Origin: Pseudo-nitzschia pungens
Lineage: Eukaryota > Bacillariophyta > Bacillariophyceae > Bacillariales > Bacillariaceae
Direction: 5' to 3'
Length of the DNA stretch: 64,000 nucleotides
Assembly: GCA_037355855.1 (NCBI GenBank)
Contig: CM074761.1
Coordinates: forward strand, 4,917,346 to 4,981,345
Below, piece after piece: positions 18,284 to 28,217 of this stretch (position 1 is the first letter of the stretch; each line of letters starts with the position of its first letter). The notes beneath the pieces are model-generated. The model was not told the DNA's origin. It saw only the letters and a program-made list of their open reading frames with translations, and ran no database searches. The position numbers were made by a program, and so were the translations under genes.

Positions 18284-21200
18284 ATGCCTTCGCTGTGCAG
18301 CATCCCGGAGGACGAAGCCTCCGGCGCGAATCGGTCCGTCGGCAACACCGAATCACCGTCACCCGGAGACTCCGTGGAGGTTCCCGTCTCGCAGGCGAGC
18401 GACAAAGGCCCCGAGTCGTCTTCAACTGCAACTGCAACTGCAACTACATCAACTACAACTACAACTACATCAACTGCAACAACATCAACTACTACTACAA
18501 CTACAGCGACGCCGGGATCCGCTTCCAAGCCGACACGCAATCGCAAGAAGCGCAAGGTGACTCCGACCGATGATTCCGGCAGCAAGCAAAAGCAGCAAAA
18601 GAAGATCAATCAGATGACCCTGTCGTCCTTTTTCAACAAAGCGGACGCGTCGACGCCTTGCAAACCCGGGAAGTGTCGCGAGACAAAGAAGGGTTCTATG
18701 ACCGAAACAACAACCGCAACTGCTGCTGCGACTGTGACTGTGACTGCAATAACCACAACCACAACCACAACCTCTCGAGACTCGGAAAATCGTGCTTTGC
18801 TTCCGGATTCGACGCCCAAGAATCCAGTTCCGGAGACAAAGAAAACGGATGTTGAAATCATCAATCTCGAGAGCAGCGACGACGACAACAACAACAACAA
18901 CGACATCAACAACATCAACAACAACAACAACAAGCAGCAGCAAGCGGGAGCGAACCCTTCGATGGCCAACGAAACGGACGAGAAGCACGAACCGTCCCCG
19001 GAATCGGCAGAATCAAATCCGGCAGCAGCCGCCGAGACGGATTCTTTTGCTGCCAAAGGCAATGCGACGACTCGAACCGTTGCGACGGCGGAAGCGAACG
19101 CACGAGAAGAAACGGTAACGGAAGCGACGGACTCCTCTTCTTCCCGCGCCCGCGGAGTGGATGCTTCGGTCGAGTCCGAGTCCGACCGCGCAGCCACGGA
19201 ACCTTCGCTCTCGACCGACGCTATCGCTGATGCTAACGCCAGCGATGCCGAACCGGAAGGGGGCGACGACCCCTCTTCCGTCCCGGTCCCACCAGCGTCC
19301 GATCCGGGCGCGCGGAAAAGCCGGAGAACGCCGAGGGCAAGAACCAAGTCCAACTCCGAACCGACCGCCGCCCCGGCTGCCGCGGTCCGCAAACCTATGT
19401 CCGGCGACGAGCTCACCGGAGCGCGGCGCGAGCTGCTGCGAAAGTACGCCTCGATGAAGGGCGGGTACCTGGAGCGCGCGAAGGAGGTGGTGGCGAGACA
19501 CCGAAAGGGAGGCGGAGCCGAAACGGAAGAAAAGGCGGCGCTCGCCAATCTCGTTCGGGGAAGGGACGGAGCTGGGCGCGAACGAGGAAGGTCTGTGCGA
19601 AGAGTTTCCGGCTCGGGTCGTGGGGAACATGGCGCTCCTCGTAGAGGGAAGGTACGCATGACGCGGGTTTGTCGGAGTCGTGCGGAAGACGGGATCCGAA
19701 AGCAAAGCAACGCACTCACCGTTGCGCTCGTTGTCGTTTCCATCGCCGGTGTTTTTTTTTGTTTGTCGTGTGCGTGTATCTGTGATGTGTGCATGGATGT
19801 GTGTGCGTGTGCGTGTGTTCGTGTTCGCGTGTTCGTGTCCAATGTGTTGCGCTGCCAGTGATCTCCCGCTGTCGAGACTGGTGTCCAAGGTGGGGTCCGA
19901 TCTGAAGAAGGTTCACGGAGCGGAATGGTCGGAGGAGGCGATCGCCGGAAAAATCAAGCTGCTGTCGAGGCGCAGAGCGTACATCGACCCGATCCAACCG
20001 TCCACCGGCGACGCCGTCGATTTGTTCGAAAACGACGACGAGGACCGTCTCTGGAGGTGGGAGGTCACGACGCTGGAACTGCTGCCGTCCGAGTTTGCCC
20101 ACGGGGCCCGCAGGGCCAGGGCGGCGCGCAAAAAGGTGTCCTCGCACCACTCGGCCCTCTCGAAACTCGTCGGGTCCCTGGAAGACATGGAACGATTGAT
20201 TCGGGATCCCGGCCTCCCGAAGCTGGACGCCGCCAGGGCCAGGGTGAGCCGCGACGAGGAAAAGGTCCTGAAATTCGAGCGCGACGCCGAGAAGCAGCGT
20301 CTGGCGGACGAGGCCAGGGCCAGAAAACTCCTCGAGCAGGAAGCCAGGAAACGGGCGAAAGAGGAGGCCCTCGAAGCCAGGAAGCGGGCGAGGGAAGAAG
20401 CCCTCGAAGCCAAGAAACGGAAAAAGGAAGAGGCCGCGAGAGCGCGGGAGGACGAAAAGCGAAAGAAGGAAGAAGAAAAGTCCCGAAAAGCGGAGGAAAA
20501 AAAACTGGAGGAACGCAAAAAACTCGAAACGGTGACGAAGCAAAAGGCGAGCTTCCGATCGTTTTTCGCCGCCGCGCCGAAAAAAGCGGCGGGGGATCCG
20601 GCCGAGACGCTCCGGTGCGACGCGGGTGGCGAGGCTTCCTTCGACGCGAGAGCCTTTCGCGCTTCGATCGATGCCTCGGAGGAGCCGCTCGGGTTGGGGT
20701 TGTTCGCCTCGAACCCGAACGAGCGCTCCGCGGGCGCCGTTGCGTGCCGCAAGCGCCGCACCAAGCGTGTCGCCGTAACGGTGTACAAAACCGTGGAGGC
20801 GGATGGCACCGTCTGGGGCGCGTCCGATTATCTGGAGCAAACGACGATCCGGGTTCCAAACAAGTACCGATTCCTGAGTTTCCACGAGGATTGCCGACCG
20901 CCCTATCGCGGAACCTGGACCAAAAAGAGTGCCATCGTCACGGGGAAGACGCCCTTTCGCAAGGATGCCGCTGCCTTCGACTACGACTACGACAGCGAGG
21001 CCGAATGGGAGGAGGGCGACGAGGAAATGGGCGAGAACGTCGACGACGATTCCAAGAACGACGAAGACGAAGCCGACCCGGAAGGCAACGCCAGGGCGTA
21101 CGACTTCGAGGACGGGTTTTGCGTCGCGGACGACCGGCTGCTCGACAACGAAGAAGACGCGGACGAGGACACGAAAGCTCTGTACAAGAAGAAGATGCAG

Positions 21201-22229
21201 AGCCGCGATCGAGAGGAACAGCAGGAGACGCATTCCAACCGGATCCGCATCATCGCACCGGCGTTCGGAGGCCTGCCCCTGCACCGGAACGGAGTCGATC
21301 GCATGGAAACGGATCGCGTCGAGGGGTACGATGTGGAGACCGCCGGCGCCGCTCTTTGTTCGTACCGAGGAATACAGCTCTCGAAAGCGCCGTTGTGCGT
21401 CGACGCCTTTCCTCGGTTGCACGCGAACCAAGAGAGTCGCCCCGACGCGAACGCGAACGGGGACGCAACCGGCAAGGACGATTACTCCACCGACGCAATG
21501 GTGGAATTGGCCCGCTTCGTTCACCACTCGACGCTGACGTCGAAAGACAAGATGATCGAAGAACTCCGCGCTTCCAGTCCCGCCTTGTTCTCGAATCGGG
21601 CCAAGGCCACGCGCAAACTCGACGCGATCGCCGCCAAGAAAAAGCACCCGAGGTATTCGGGCGTCTATTGGGAAGTTAAAACGGAAATACTCGAGGAACT
21701 CGGCCTGAACGACCTTGTGGTACGTCGCGTTCGGTTTTGCGTTTGGTTCCGCCATTGCTCCGTTCGGTTGCGGGACCAGTGTTTTCTTTCTTCTTCTTCT
21801 TTTTTCTCGATTCTAACGGTATCGTTCGCTTCGGTGCGCGCGAAGGACAAGAAAGTAGAAGACATTGTTTACGAAGATGACGTCCCGGAGAAGTCGGTTG
21901 CCCCGAGCGGAGATAAAAAATCCAAAAAGGTGTCCAAGGGAAATCAGCCGTCTCCGAAAACCACCGACCGGGGCGCGCAAGCCGAGGCATCGGGAAGCGC
22001 TTCGAAGAAACGAAAGGCGAACGAAGAGAAAGAAACTCCGGAGCGGACCGGTGCGGCCAAGAAGAAGAAACCAAACGAAGGCAGGGGCAGCGGGAAAAAA
22101 GAAAGTCCAAAGAAAAGAGATGCGTGCGCCGGAATGAAGAATCTGATGGCCCAGTTTGTGAAACGGTCGCCGGCCAAAGCTGCCATGAATTCTCCGAACG
22201 TCGGAAATTCATCGTCGAAGTCTCAATGA
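18284..22229 (+). CDS. CHAF1A: chromatin assembly factor 1 large subunit (p150/FAS1), frame interrupted
   Basis: Large subunit of CAF-1, which deposits H3-H4 onto replicated DNA by docking on PCNA. Exons are 18284-19651, 19859-21719 and 21846-22229; introns are 207 bp and 126 bp. Seen in order: a PIP box QMTLSSFF (residues 110-117), a SUMO-interacting-type patch VEIINLESSDDD, low-complexity Thr and Asn runs, then ELLRKYASMKGGYLERAKEV. Next come MALLVEG joined to SDLPLSRLVSKV, a long Lys/Glu/Arg-rich KER helix, a second PIP-like KASFRSFF, FLSFHEDCRPPYRGTW, and the acidic ED segment (FDYDYDSEAEWEEGDEEMGE). A winged-helix region (ELARFVHHSTLTSKDKMIEE) and a basic tail close the protein. The coding frame before 19557 and the one after it differ by one base: removing one G of the GGGG at 19557-19560 restores a continuous frame. 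Confidence 0.93.
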
Positions 22230-22669
22230 GCGTTTTGACTGGGAATCGTCACCATGCTAATGCGGGGCGAAACTTGCTGAGGTTCAACGGCAAACTGGGG
22301 GGTCAAGAATCTAGTAGTAGAAACAAACGTTTTTCAATTCTGTTTTGAACACTTGCTTCATACAACTAGCGTTAGTCTTTGGTACTACAGTGGCACATTA
22401 GAAGAAAACGACAATAATTCCTTCATTCATAGTGGCAATACCCTACAGTCCTATGCTAGGATAACGTTCTGGGGGTGCAACAATCGCAAATTTGTGTCGG
22501 ATGCCATTCGAATCATCGCTTCTACGACAAGAAGATGATCAATAGCATCCCTTGTGTTCGAGTTTTGGATTGGCGGTGCGGTTGTTGTTGTTGTTGATGT
22601 TGCTGCTGCTGTTGATGTGTTGCTGCTTCGACGATCTCGGCTCGTCCGATTTCCAACCAAGCATTCCAT
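22230..22669. other. short gap between convergent genes
   Basis: 440 bp between the 3' ends of CAF-1 and the Myb-type gene. It has a GTTGTTGTT / GCTGCTGCT run at 22580-22625. No gene is supported. Confidence 0.45.
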
Positions 22670-23965
22670 CTAAAAGGTTTCTGGTAAATCCACGGCCTCT
22701 ACGGTTTCCGCCGCCCTTTGCGCGGAAGCCTTTTGGTCGATGATGCGCTGAGCGATTTCCGAGATCGGCAGCGCCAGCATGGCCTCGTCCATGATCGAAG
22801 ATTGCCAGTCCTCCAGGAGCTCGTACCAGCGCTCTTCCGCGTTTTCGATTCGCAGCTCCTCCCAGCTGACGTCCGACGCCTTGGCGCAATCCTGGCTCGC
22901 GATTTCTTTCAGCAAGAGGACGTCCGTGTCCGGGGGCTCCTCGGCGACGGCGGGGGCCGCCCGCGACTTTCGCGGCGCGTTGGGGTTCGTGCGGTAGGAC
23001 GGCTCGACTCGGCCAATGTCCGAAGCGGAGTACAAGCCCGTCATTTTCTGCCACTTTTTGAAGCAACTCAGCCGGGACCGATTCTCCATGCGTTTGCTGA
23101 TGGTCGACCACGGGATCTTGATTTCTTGCGCTTCCACCATTTTCCCCAGCTCCGTCATTTCCGATCTCGGATGGGCGCTCAGGAATTCCCGAATCAACGA
23201 CTGCAGCTTTTCCGTCTCCTCGTCCTTCCAGCGCCCGCGAATGTAGGAATCGTCGAGCTCGCGGTATTTGTCCCGGCACGAATCCGCCGAACGATTGAGT
23301 TTCCTCGAGATCTGGGCCCACTTCTTCCCGTGCTGCGTGACCAGCACGATCAGGTGTTCCACCTCTTCTTCGGACCAATTGCCCCTCTTGAAGGGATGGA
23401 GCTGTCGGAGTCCGTGCCGGTAAACCGATTGAACCGATCGATGGGGGAGACTCTTGGCAATTTCCAGCCAGGATCCCTTCAGGTCCGCCTTGTGGTCGCA
23501 TTCACTGCAGAGGCGCTTCACCGTGATTTGCTTCACGGCGCAGTACTCCTTCACGGCATTTTTTAGCGTTTCGGTTTCTTCCTTGGTAAACTTTCCCGAT
23601 CGACCGGAGACAGCTTTTCATATATATTACGATAATATGCAACAATGGAATGGCAGCGACCACGAAAAAAAAACAGATCATTCGCAGCCGTGGCGTGAAG
23701 GGAGTGAGTTTTGGAATGAGCAAACGATGGTGCCGATGTTCAAAAGTTGGTTGCATCGTAATAATGCGCGCAAGTCTCCACCATGATAAGGTTACCGGTA
23801 CTGTTGCCTACCTTCTCCGAAACTATTTTTGTTCCAATTCTCTTGATCGGCTTTGTTTCCTTCTCCATATTCGACAGCGTCGTGAAAGGCTTCGGTCAGT
23901 GCTTGATCCTGTTGTACCTCGGATTCCGATCCCATCGAATCGTTGTCGTCCCGCTTGTAGGACAT
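22670..23965 (-). CDS. Reb1/TTF1-like Myb DNA-binding protein
   Basis: Two exons on the minus strand, 23965-23812 and 23613-22670, are joined over a 198-bp GT-AG intron (23614-23811) and encode 365 residues. The splice gives GKFTKEETETLKNAVKEYC, a start typical of the family. The DNA-binding part holds Myb/SANT-like repeats: SWLEIAKSLPHRSVQSVYRH, then RGNWSEEEVEHLIVLVTQHG with KWAQISRKLNRSADSCRDKY, then RGRWKDEETEKLQSLIREF and a fourth, longer repeat (PWSTISKRMENRSRLSCFKK). This order matches Reb1 (yeast) and TTF-I (animals), which bind rDNA terminators and stop RNA polymerase I, and related DMTF1-type factors. The N-terminus is short and acidic. A role in rDNA termination is inferred from the family only. 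Confidence 0.85.
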
Positions 23966-25130
23966 CTTGCTCAATGAAAGAATTCGATTCACAAATCGCA
24001 AATCGCAAATCGCAAACACAGGTCCCGGTATTACGATCGAATCCAAGTGTCGTAGTATCGTAAGGTACATGTACTTGTATCTATCTACTGTACTTGTATT
24101 ATTTTTTACTGTGATTGAGAAAAGAATGATGTTGGTATCCTGTATGTACGGGTTCCGAGAGCTATCAAAACAATCGATGTTGATTTCGAGCCGAAGAAGT
24201 TGGATGGGTGTCTTGCTGTTCTGCACGGGACAACCGAACATCATTTTACCGCTGTTGGTAGGAGTAAGTTACGTACGGTACAAACTCGTATTGGAAGCAG
24301 CAACGCCACGCACCGTAATTCAACTGGTTTCGTGGCTGCGCGTTGTGTACCGGTACATTCATACGAGTACCGGTACAAGTACGTAACAATAATATTCAGA
24401 ATCTCTCTTTGTGATTTTTGTTGATCACAGAAACATTGCCGGAAAGTTTGTCCGTGACGACTCACTCACTCACCCACTCGGTGGCCGTGATCGCTCCAGC
24501 AAATTTTTTTAATATTGTGTGACGGAATTATCATTTTTTAACCCTGTTTCAATCAAAAAAAGAAGTAGACGGTATCTTGCGTACTCATTGTTGATAATAC
24601 CTATTGTATCTACAATAAGTACGTATTAGTCACTATAGCCAATGATACAAATAATTGCAACGTTGCGACTAGTCTTAGTCTTTCGCAGCTGAGAGCCCTG
24701 AGCTTCCCATCTCAGCAATTCTGTTTGTTGATGGTGAGACGCAAGTCTTTCCTCCCACTTGTACGAGTAAGATTACAGTAAGTTACCGGAAAAAACCTTA
24801 CGTAACGTACACGTACGTAAGATTACCGCTTAACGGTCGATTGATTCGAGAAAAGAAAGCTTTCTGCGACCACACGATTGGCACCCGAATTAGATAATAC
24901 GAAGCAGTTCGTTCGTGGTGGCAATAGGACTGCAACGGGGTAAAAGTAATTAACTTACTCGTACTAGTACTCGTACTCGTACTCGTAAAGACTGCCGACA
25001 TCCGCACCGACATCCAAGATCGATCCATCGTTCATTGCGAGAGAGATCCGTCACTATCAGTTGTTCATCTACCGTAGTGGAATCATATCATCCGAGTCTC
25101 CAGCAAACGGCACCGCTACACGGACGAAAG
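23966..25130. other. intergenic
   Basis: A 1.16-kb gap between divergent genes. It is rich in ACCGGTAC / GTACGTAC words (24060-24090, 24270-24290, 24345-24385, 24770-24830) and has a TACTCG hexamer-type run at 24958-24986. No gene is supported. Confidence 0.45.
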
Positions 25131-26324
25131 ATGACCGATTCTACAACCAAAACGTCGGACCCGCTGTTGACGGTGTCGTACGCAACGATCGCTATCGTAT
25201 GGGGAGCCTCTCAAGTTGTTCTGGTCCCCTACGTCGTCCATTTATTGGTGTTGGTTACGGCCATTTTGTACGTTGCCTGCCATTCGTCGCTCGTGCTGAG
25301 GGAGGAGATCCCCAAGGAGGGAGAGGATGGTTACGATCCCGATGCTCCGGGAAAAGAGACACTGAAAACCGAAGACGCCATGCAATTTCCCATCATGGGA
25401 AGCTGTTCTCTTTTCGGATTGTACCTGGCCTTTAAATTCTTGGGTCAGGATCTCGTCAATCTTCTCATTGGTGGGTACTTTGCCCTCGTTGGAGTCGGAG
25501 CTCTGACTCTTACCATTGGTCCCTTTTTGGACGGGATCGCTCCCAAGTCGATGAACGACTACAAAATGGGATTCAAGAAAAAGATCAACCATCCGCTCCC
25601 GGAATGGATCCTCGAGAAGGATTTCGAGATCGGATTCGAGCTCACGGGAACCGATGTCGTGTCCATTGCGCTAGCGTTCGGTGTCGTGGCGATGTACTTC
25701 CAGAAAAAGTACTGGGCCCTCAACAATGTCCTCGGGATTTGCTTCTGCCTGCAGGGTATCGAGCGACTCTCCCTCGGTACGTACAAGATCGGAGCCATTC
25801 TGTTGATCGGGCTCTTCTTTTACGATATCTTTTGGGTCTTTGGGACGGACGTCATGGTCACGGTGGCCAAGAACCTGGACGGTCCGATCAAACTGCTGTT
25901 CCCCCGCTCGCTCGATCCCATGGACGACACCGGAAAGATCGAACTGAGTCTGCTGGGCTTGGGAGACATTGTCATTCCCGGGTTTTTCCTGTCGTTGCTG
26001 CTGAGATTCGATGCCGAGAATGCCAAAATGCCCACCAACAAGGTCGATATCTACGAGCAGTTTCCCAAGCCATACTTTTATTCCGCAATGATTGCCTACG
26101 TCCTGGGGCTGGCAATGACCTTGTTTGTCATGATTTACTTCCAGGCGGCGCAACCGGCTTTGTTGTACCTGGTTCCGGCATGTCTGGGTTCGTCCTTCCT
26201 GTGCGCCTTTACCCGGGGTGAGATCGCGGCGTTGCTGGCATACTCCGAAGAAGAGGAGGAAGAAGAAGAACAAGCAGCAGAAGGGGAAACATCGAAAAGC
26301 TCCGAGGACAAGAAAAAGGATTAA
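25131..26324 (+). CDS. SPP: signal peptide peptidase (presenilin-type aspartyl protease)
   Basis: The first ATG in frame is at 25131, giving 397 residues. The nine-helix layout of the family is visible. It has all three signature motifs: YDIFWVFG (first catalytic Asp), LGLGDIVIPG (GxGD, second catalytic Asp) and QPALLYLVP (PAL). The tail is very acidic and Lys-rich and ends in KKKD, which fits a KKxx ER-retrieval signal. Signal peptide peptidase cleaves leftover signal peptides and other type II transmembrane segments inside the ER membrane. All catalytic residues are present, and the length is normal for the family. The gene is intronless. Confidence 0.95.
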   Translation: MTDSTTKTSDPLLTVSYATIAIVWGASQVVLVPYVVHLLVLVTAILYVACHSSLVLREEIPKEGEDGYDPDAPGKETLKTEDAMQFPIMGSCSLFGLYLAFKFLGQDLVNLLIGGYFALVGVGALTLTIGPFLDGIAPKSMNDYKMGFKKKINHPLPEWILEKDFEIGFELTGTDVVSIALAFGVVAMYFQKKYWALNNVLGICFCLQGIERLSLGTYKIGAILLIGLFFYDIFWVFGTDVMVTVAKNLDGPIKLLFPRSLDPMDDTGKIELSLLGLGDIVIPGFFLSLLLRFDAENAKMPTNKVDIYEQFPKPYFYSAMIAYVLGLAMTLFVMIYFQAAQPALLYLVPACLGSSFLCAFTRGEIAALLAYSEEEEEEEEQAAEGETSKSSEDKKKD

Positions 26325-26538
26325 TGTGTAGTCAACCACAGGAAGCTATGAAATTATAGGTGACGAAACTACCATTTCTTCCACTAGATTATTTATCCAG
26401 TTCTCTACTAATAATAAATGTTATTTATTATACAACAGATGCTAATGCAATATGAACACTTTTCGTGTTCGTTCGATGCAATCACGAAAGACAACGAAAC
26501 GAAACGAAACGAAACAAATCAAATCACATCGGAATGCG

Positions 26539-28117
26539 TTAAGGATAGGCATCGGCGTAGCGTTGAAACGCCTCGCCAGTTTTCACGAACACTTCGCCGA
26601 CACCATCCCTCATACCGCTCTTGATTTGTCGACTGATCATCGGTGGGCCGTTTGGAAAGACGGCCTCTACGGAACAAGTCATTTTGCAGCTGTTGTTCCC
26701 CGTGTTGATCACGACGTACTTTGTCCAGGCTTCAAAAGTCGATCCGTACGGTACATCGGGAGTCAGCGCCCGAAGTTTGAGAGAAAAGCAGTAATCGTTG
26801 TAGGCCTCAATGAAGGCGGTTTCATGGGCCGTGTTTGCGGCAACAAATGCTGACTTGGGCATCAAGTAGCCTACAGCGAACACAAATGTGTTGGTAGTGG
26901 GATCGGCAGAAAAATAGTTCGATCGTGTGAGAAGAGGGACGAAAGCCGGGCTGAAGACGGGTTGGGTTCTGCACGACCTGATGGAAGGACCATTTGTATG
27001 TAATAACTCACTCGTTTCTCTCTCGGCGCCTATAAACTCTTCTGGCTTGATACCATCGGGTAACTTCGATAGCCCTATCTGGTCGTTGAACTTGTTCCAC
27101 TCACCAGCCTCGATACTGGAACGAATGGGATGGAATGGAATGGAATTAGAACACATAAGAAAAGAGCAATAAGCCAGGTTTTGATATATTGATACATCTT
27201 CTGTGGATTGAGGAAGAAAAGCTACGTCCATTCCCCGATTGGCAAATAGCGACAGCATTGAGAACTTACTTGTCATATTTCAATTCCATTTTCCAGACAG
27301 CATCTCTTACGAACGAAGACTCTGAGTTGAGCAGAGCCCAGCGAAGACGTTGGAACCCAACCTGCAGGTTGAGCTCGAGACTCACAAACTCGAGATTCTC
27401 GGGAATTTCGAACCCGTCGGGGACCGGAGGCGCTGCCTTGCCATCCTCTTTGATTGCCGGACCCAACAATGGACCCAGGAGTTCCACTTCACTTTCGGCG
27501 GATCCTGCCTTTTGCTTTTTCTTTTTGAGGGCGCGGCTATCCGTCCGGATTTCTTGGAGTGCGGAGAGCATGCATACCGCTTGGGTTTCGGCATCCTGGA
27601 TCTGGATGTTCATTTCCATTCCTTTTTGTTCCACGTAGTAAAAAATTTCTGGATTGCATGGAGGGAATGACTGTGAGAAGGTTGCCCACTAATGCAAAGC
27701 GCATACAATTCTGCAGTTTCGTATTGTACGCTTACCGTCGGTAACACTGGAGAGGAAATACTTTCTGAAAGTCTCCCCTATCATAAATCGATAAAGAAAC
27801 CAGCATATCGGGGTGTATATCACCCAGTGAGTGTAATACAGTGTCGCCACAAAGCCAGCCAAGATTTCCATGCTCGTCATCTTCGAAAGTCTTATCAAGC
27901 TAGCAAGGGGTCCGTATCGTCTCGTGACTCCTTTTGCATCATCGGACTCCGCAGTTTTTATCCACTTCGCACGGCGTTCGGCGACATCTTCGTACGTCCG
28001 TTTCACCAAACGTCTCCAATCGACCGCCAAGACATTGACGGCGAGCACAAAATATGGCCCGACACGGTACTCAATTTCAGATTCGATGAAAACACCCCTC
28101 CGCTTTAGTCGGCTGTA
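26539..28117 (-). CDS. VASt-domain membrane protein (5' end unresolved)
   Basis: Three exons are supported: 28117(or earlier)-27736, 27648-27270 and 27115-26539, with introns of 87 and 154 bp. Donors are GTAAGC and GTAAGT, and all phases match. The joins read VTDEIFYYVEQKGMEM and ELKYDNIEAGEWNKF. The first exon has a hydrophobic hairpin-like segment (LAGFVATLYYTHWVIYTPI). The last exon contains LTPDVPYGSTFEAWTKYVVI with KMTCSVEAVF, the second half of a VASt domain (StAR-like lipid-binding fold of plant VAD1 and animal Aster/GRAMD1). Those proteins move sterols at membrane contacts. No ATG is found in frame at the start of the first exon: the frame is open to about 28155 and a CAG acceptor lies at 28118, so an upstream exon is missing. 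The gene might even be continuous with the next one. Confidence 0.7.
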
Positions 28118-28217
28118 ACAAGCAGAAAAAGATCGAATGCGAGAGAGTCAGTCGGTATCATCGATGAAAGCAGCATGCCGAAAGAGAGAAGTCATCAATA
28201 CGTACGGAGTCAAGAGT

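Noticed and set aside
19716..21755. 679-codon open frame on the minus strand opposite CAF-1
   Set aside because: It is a shadow: the plus strand has all conserved CAF-1 motifs, and G+C-rich codons on one strand leave the other open.
22670..23554. Start of the Myb-type protein within the large exon
   Set aside because: No ATG at that point, and the family motif GKFTKEETETL lies upstream; a 5' exon with matching phase at 23812-23965 supplies the start.
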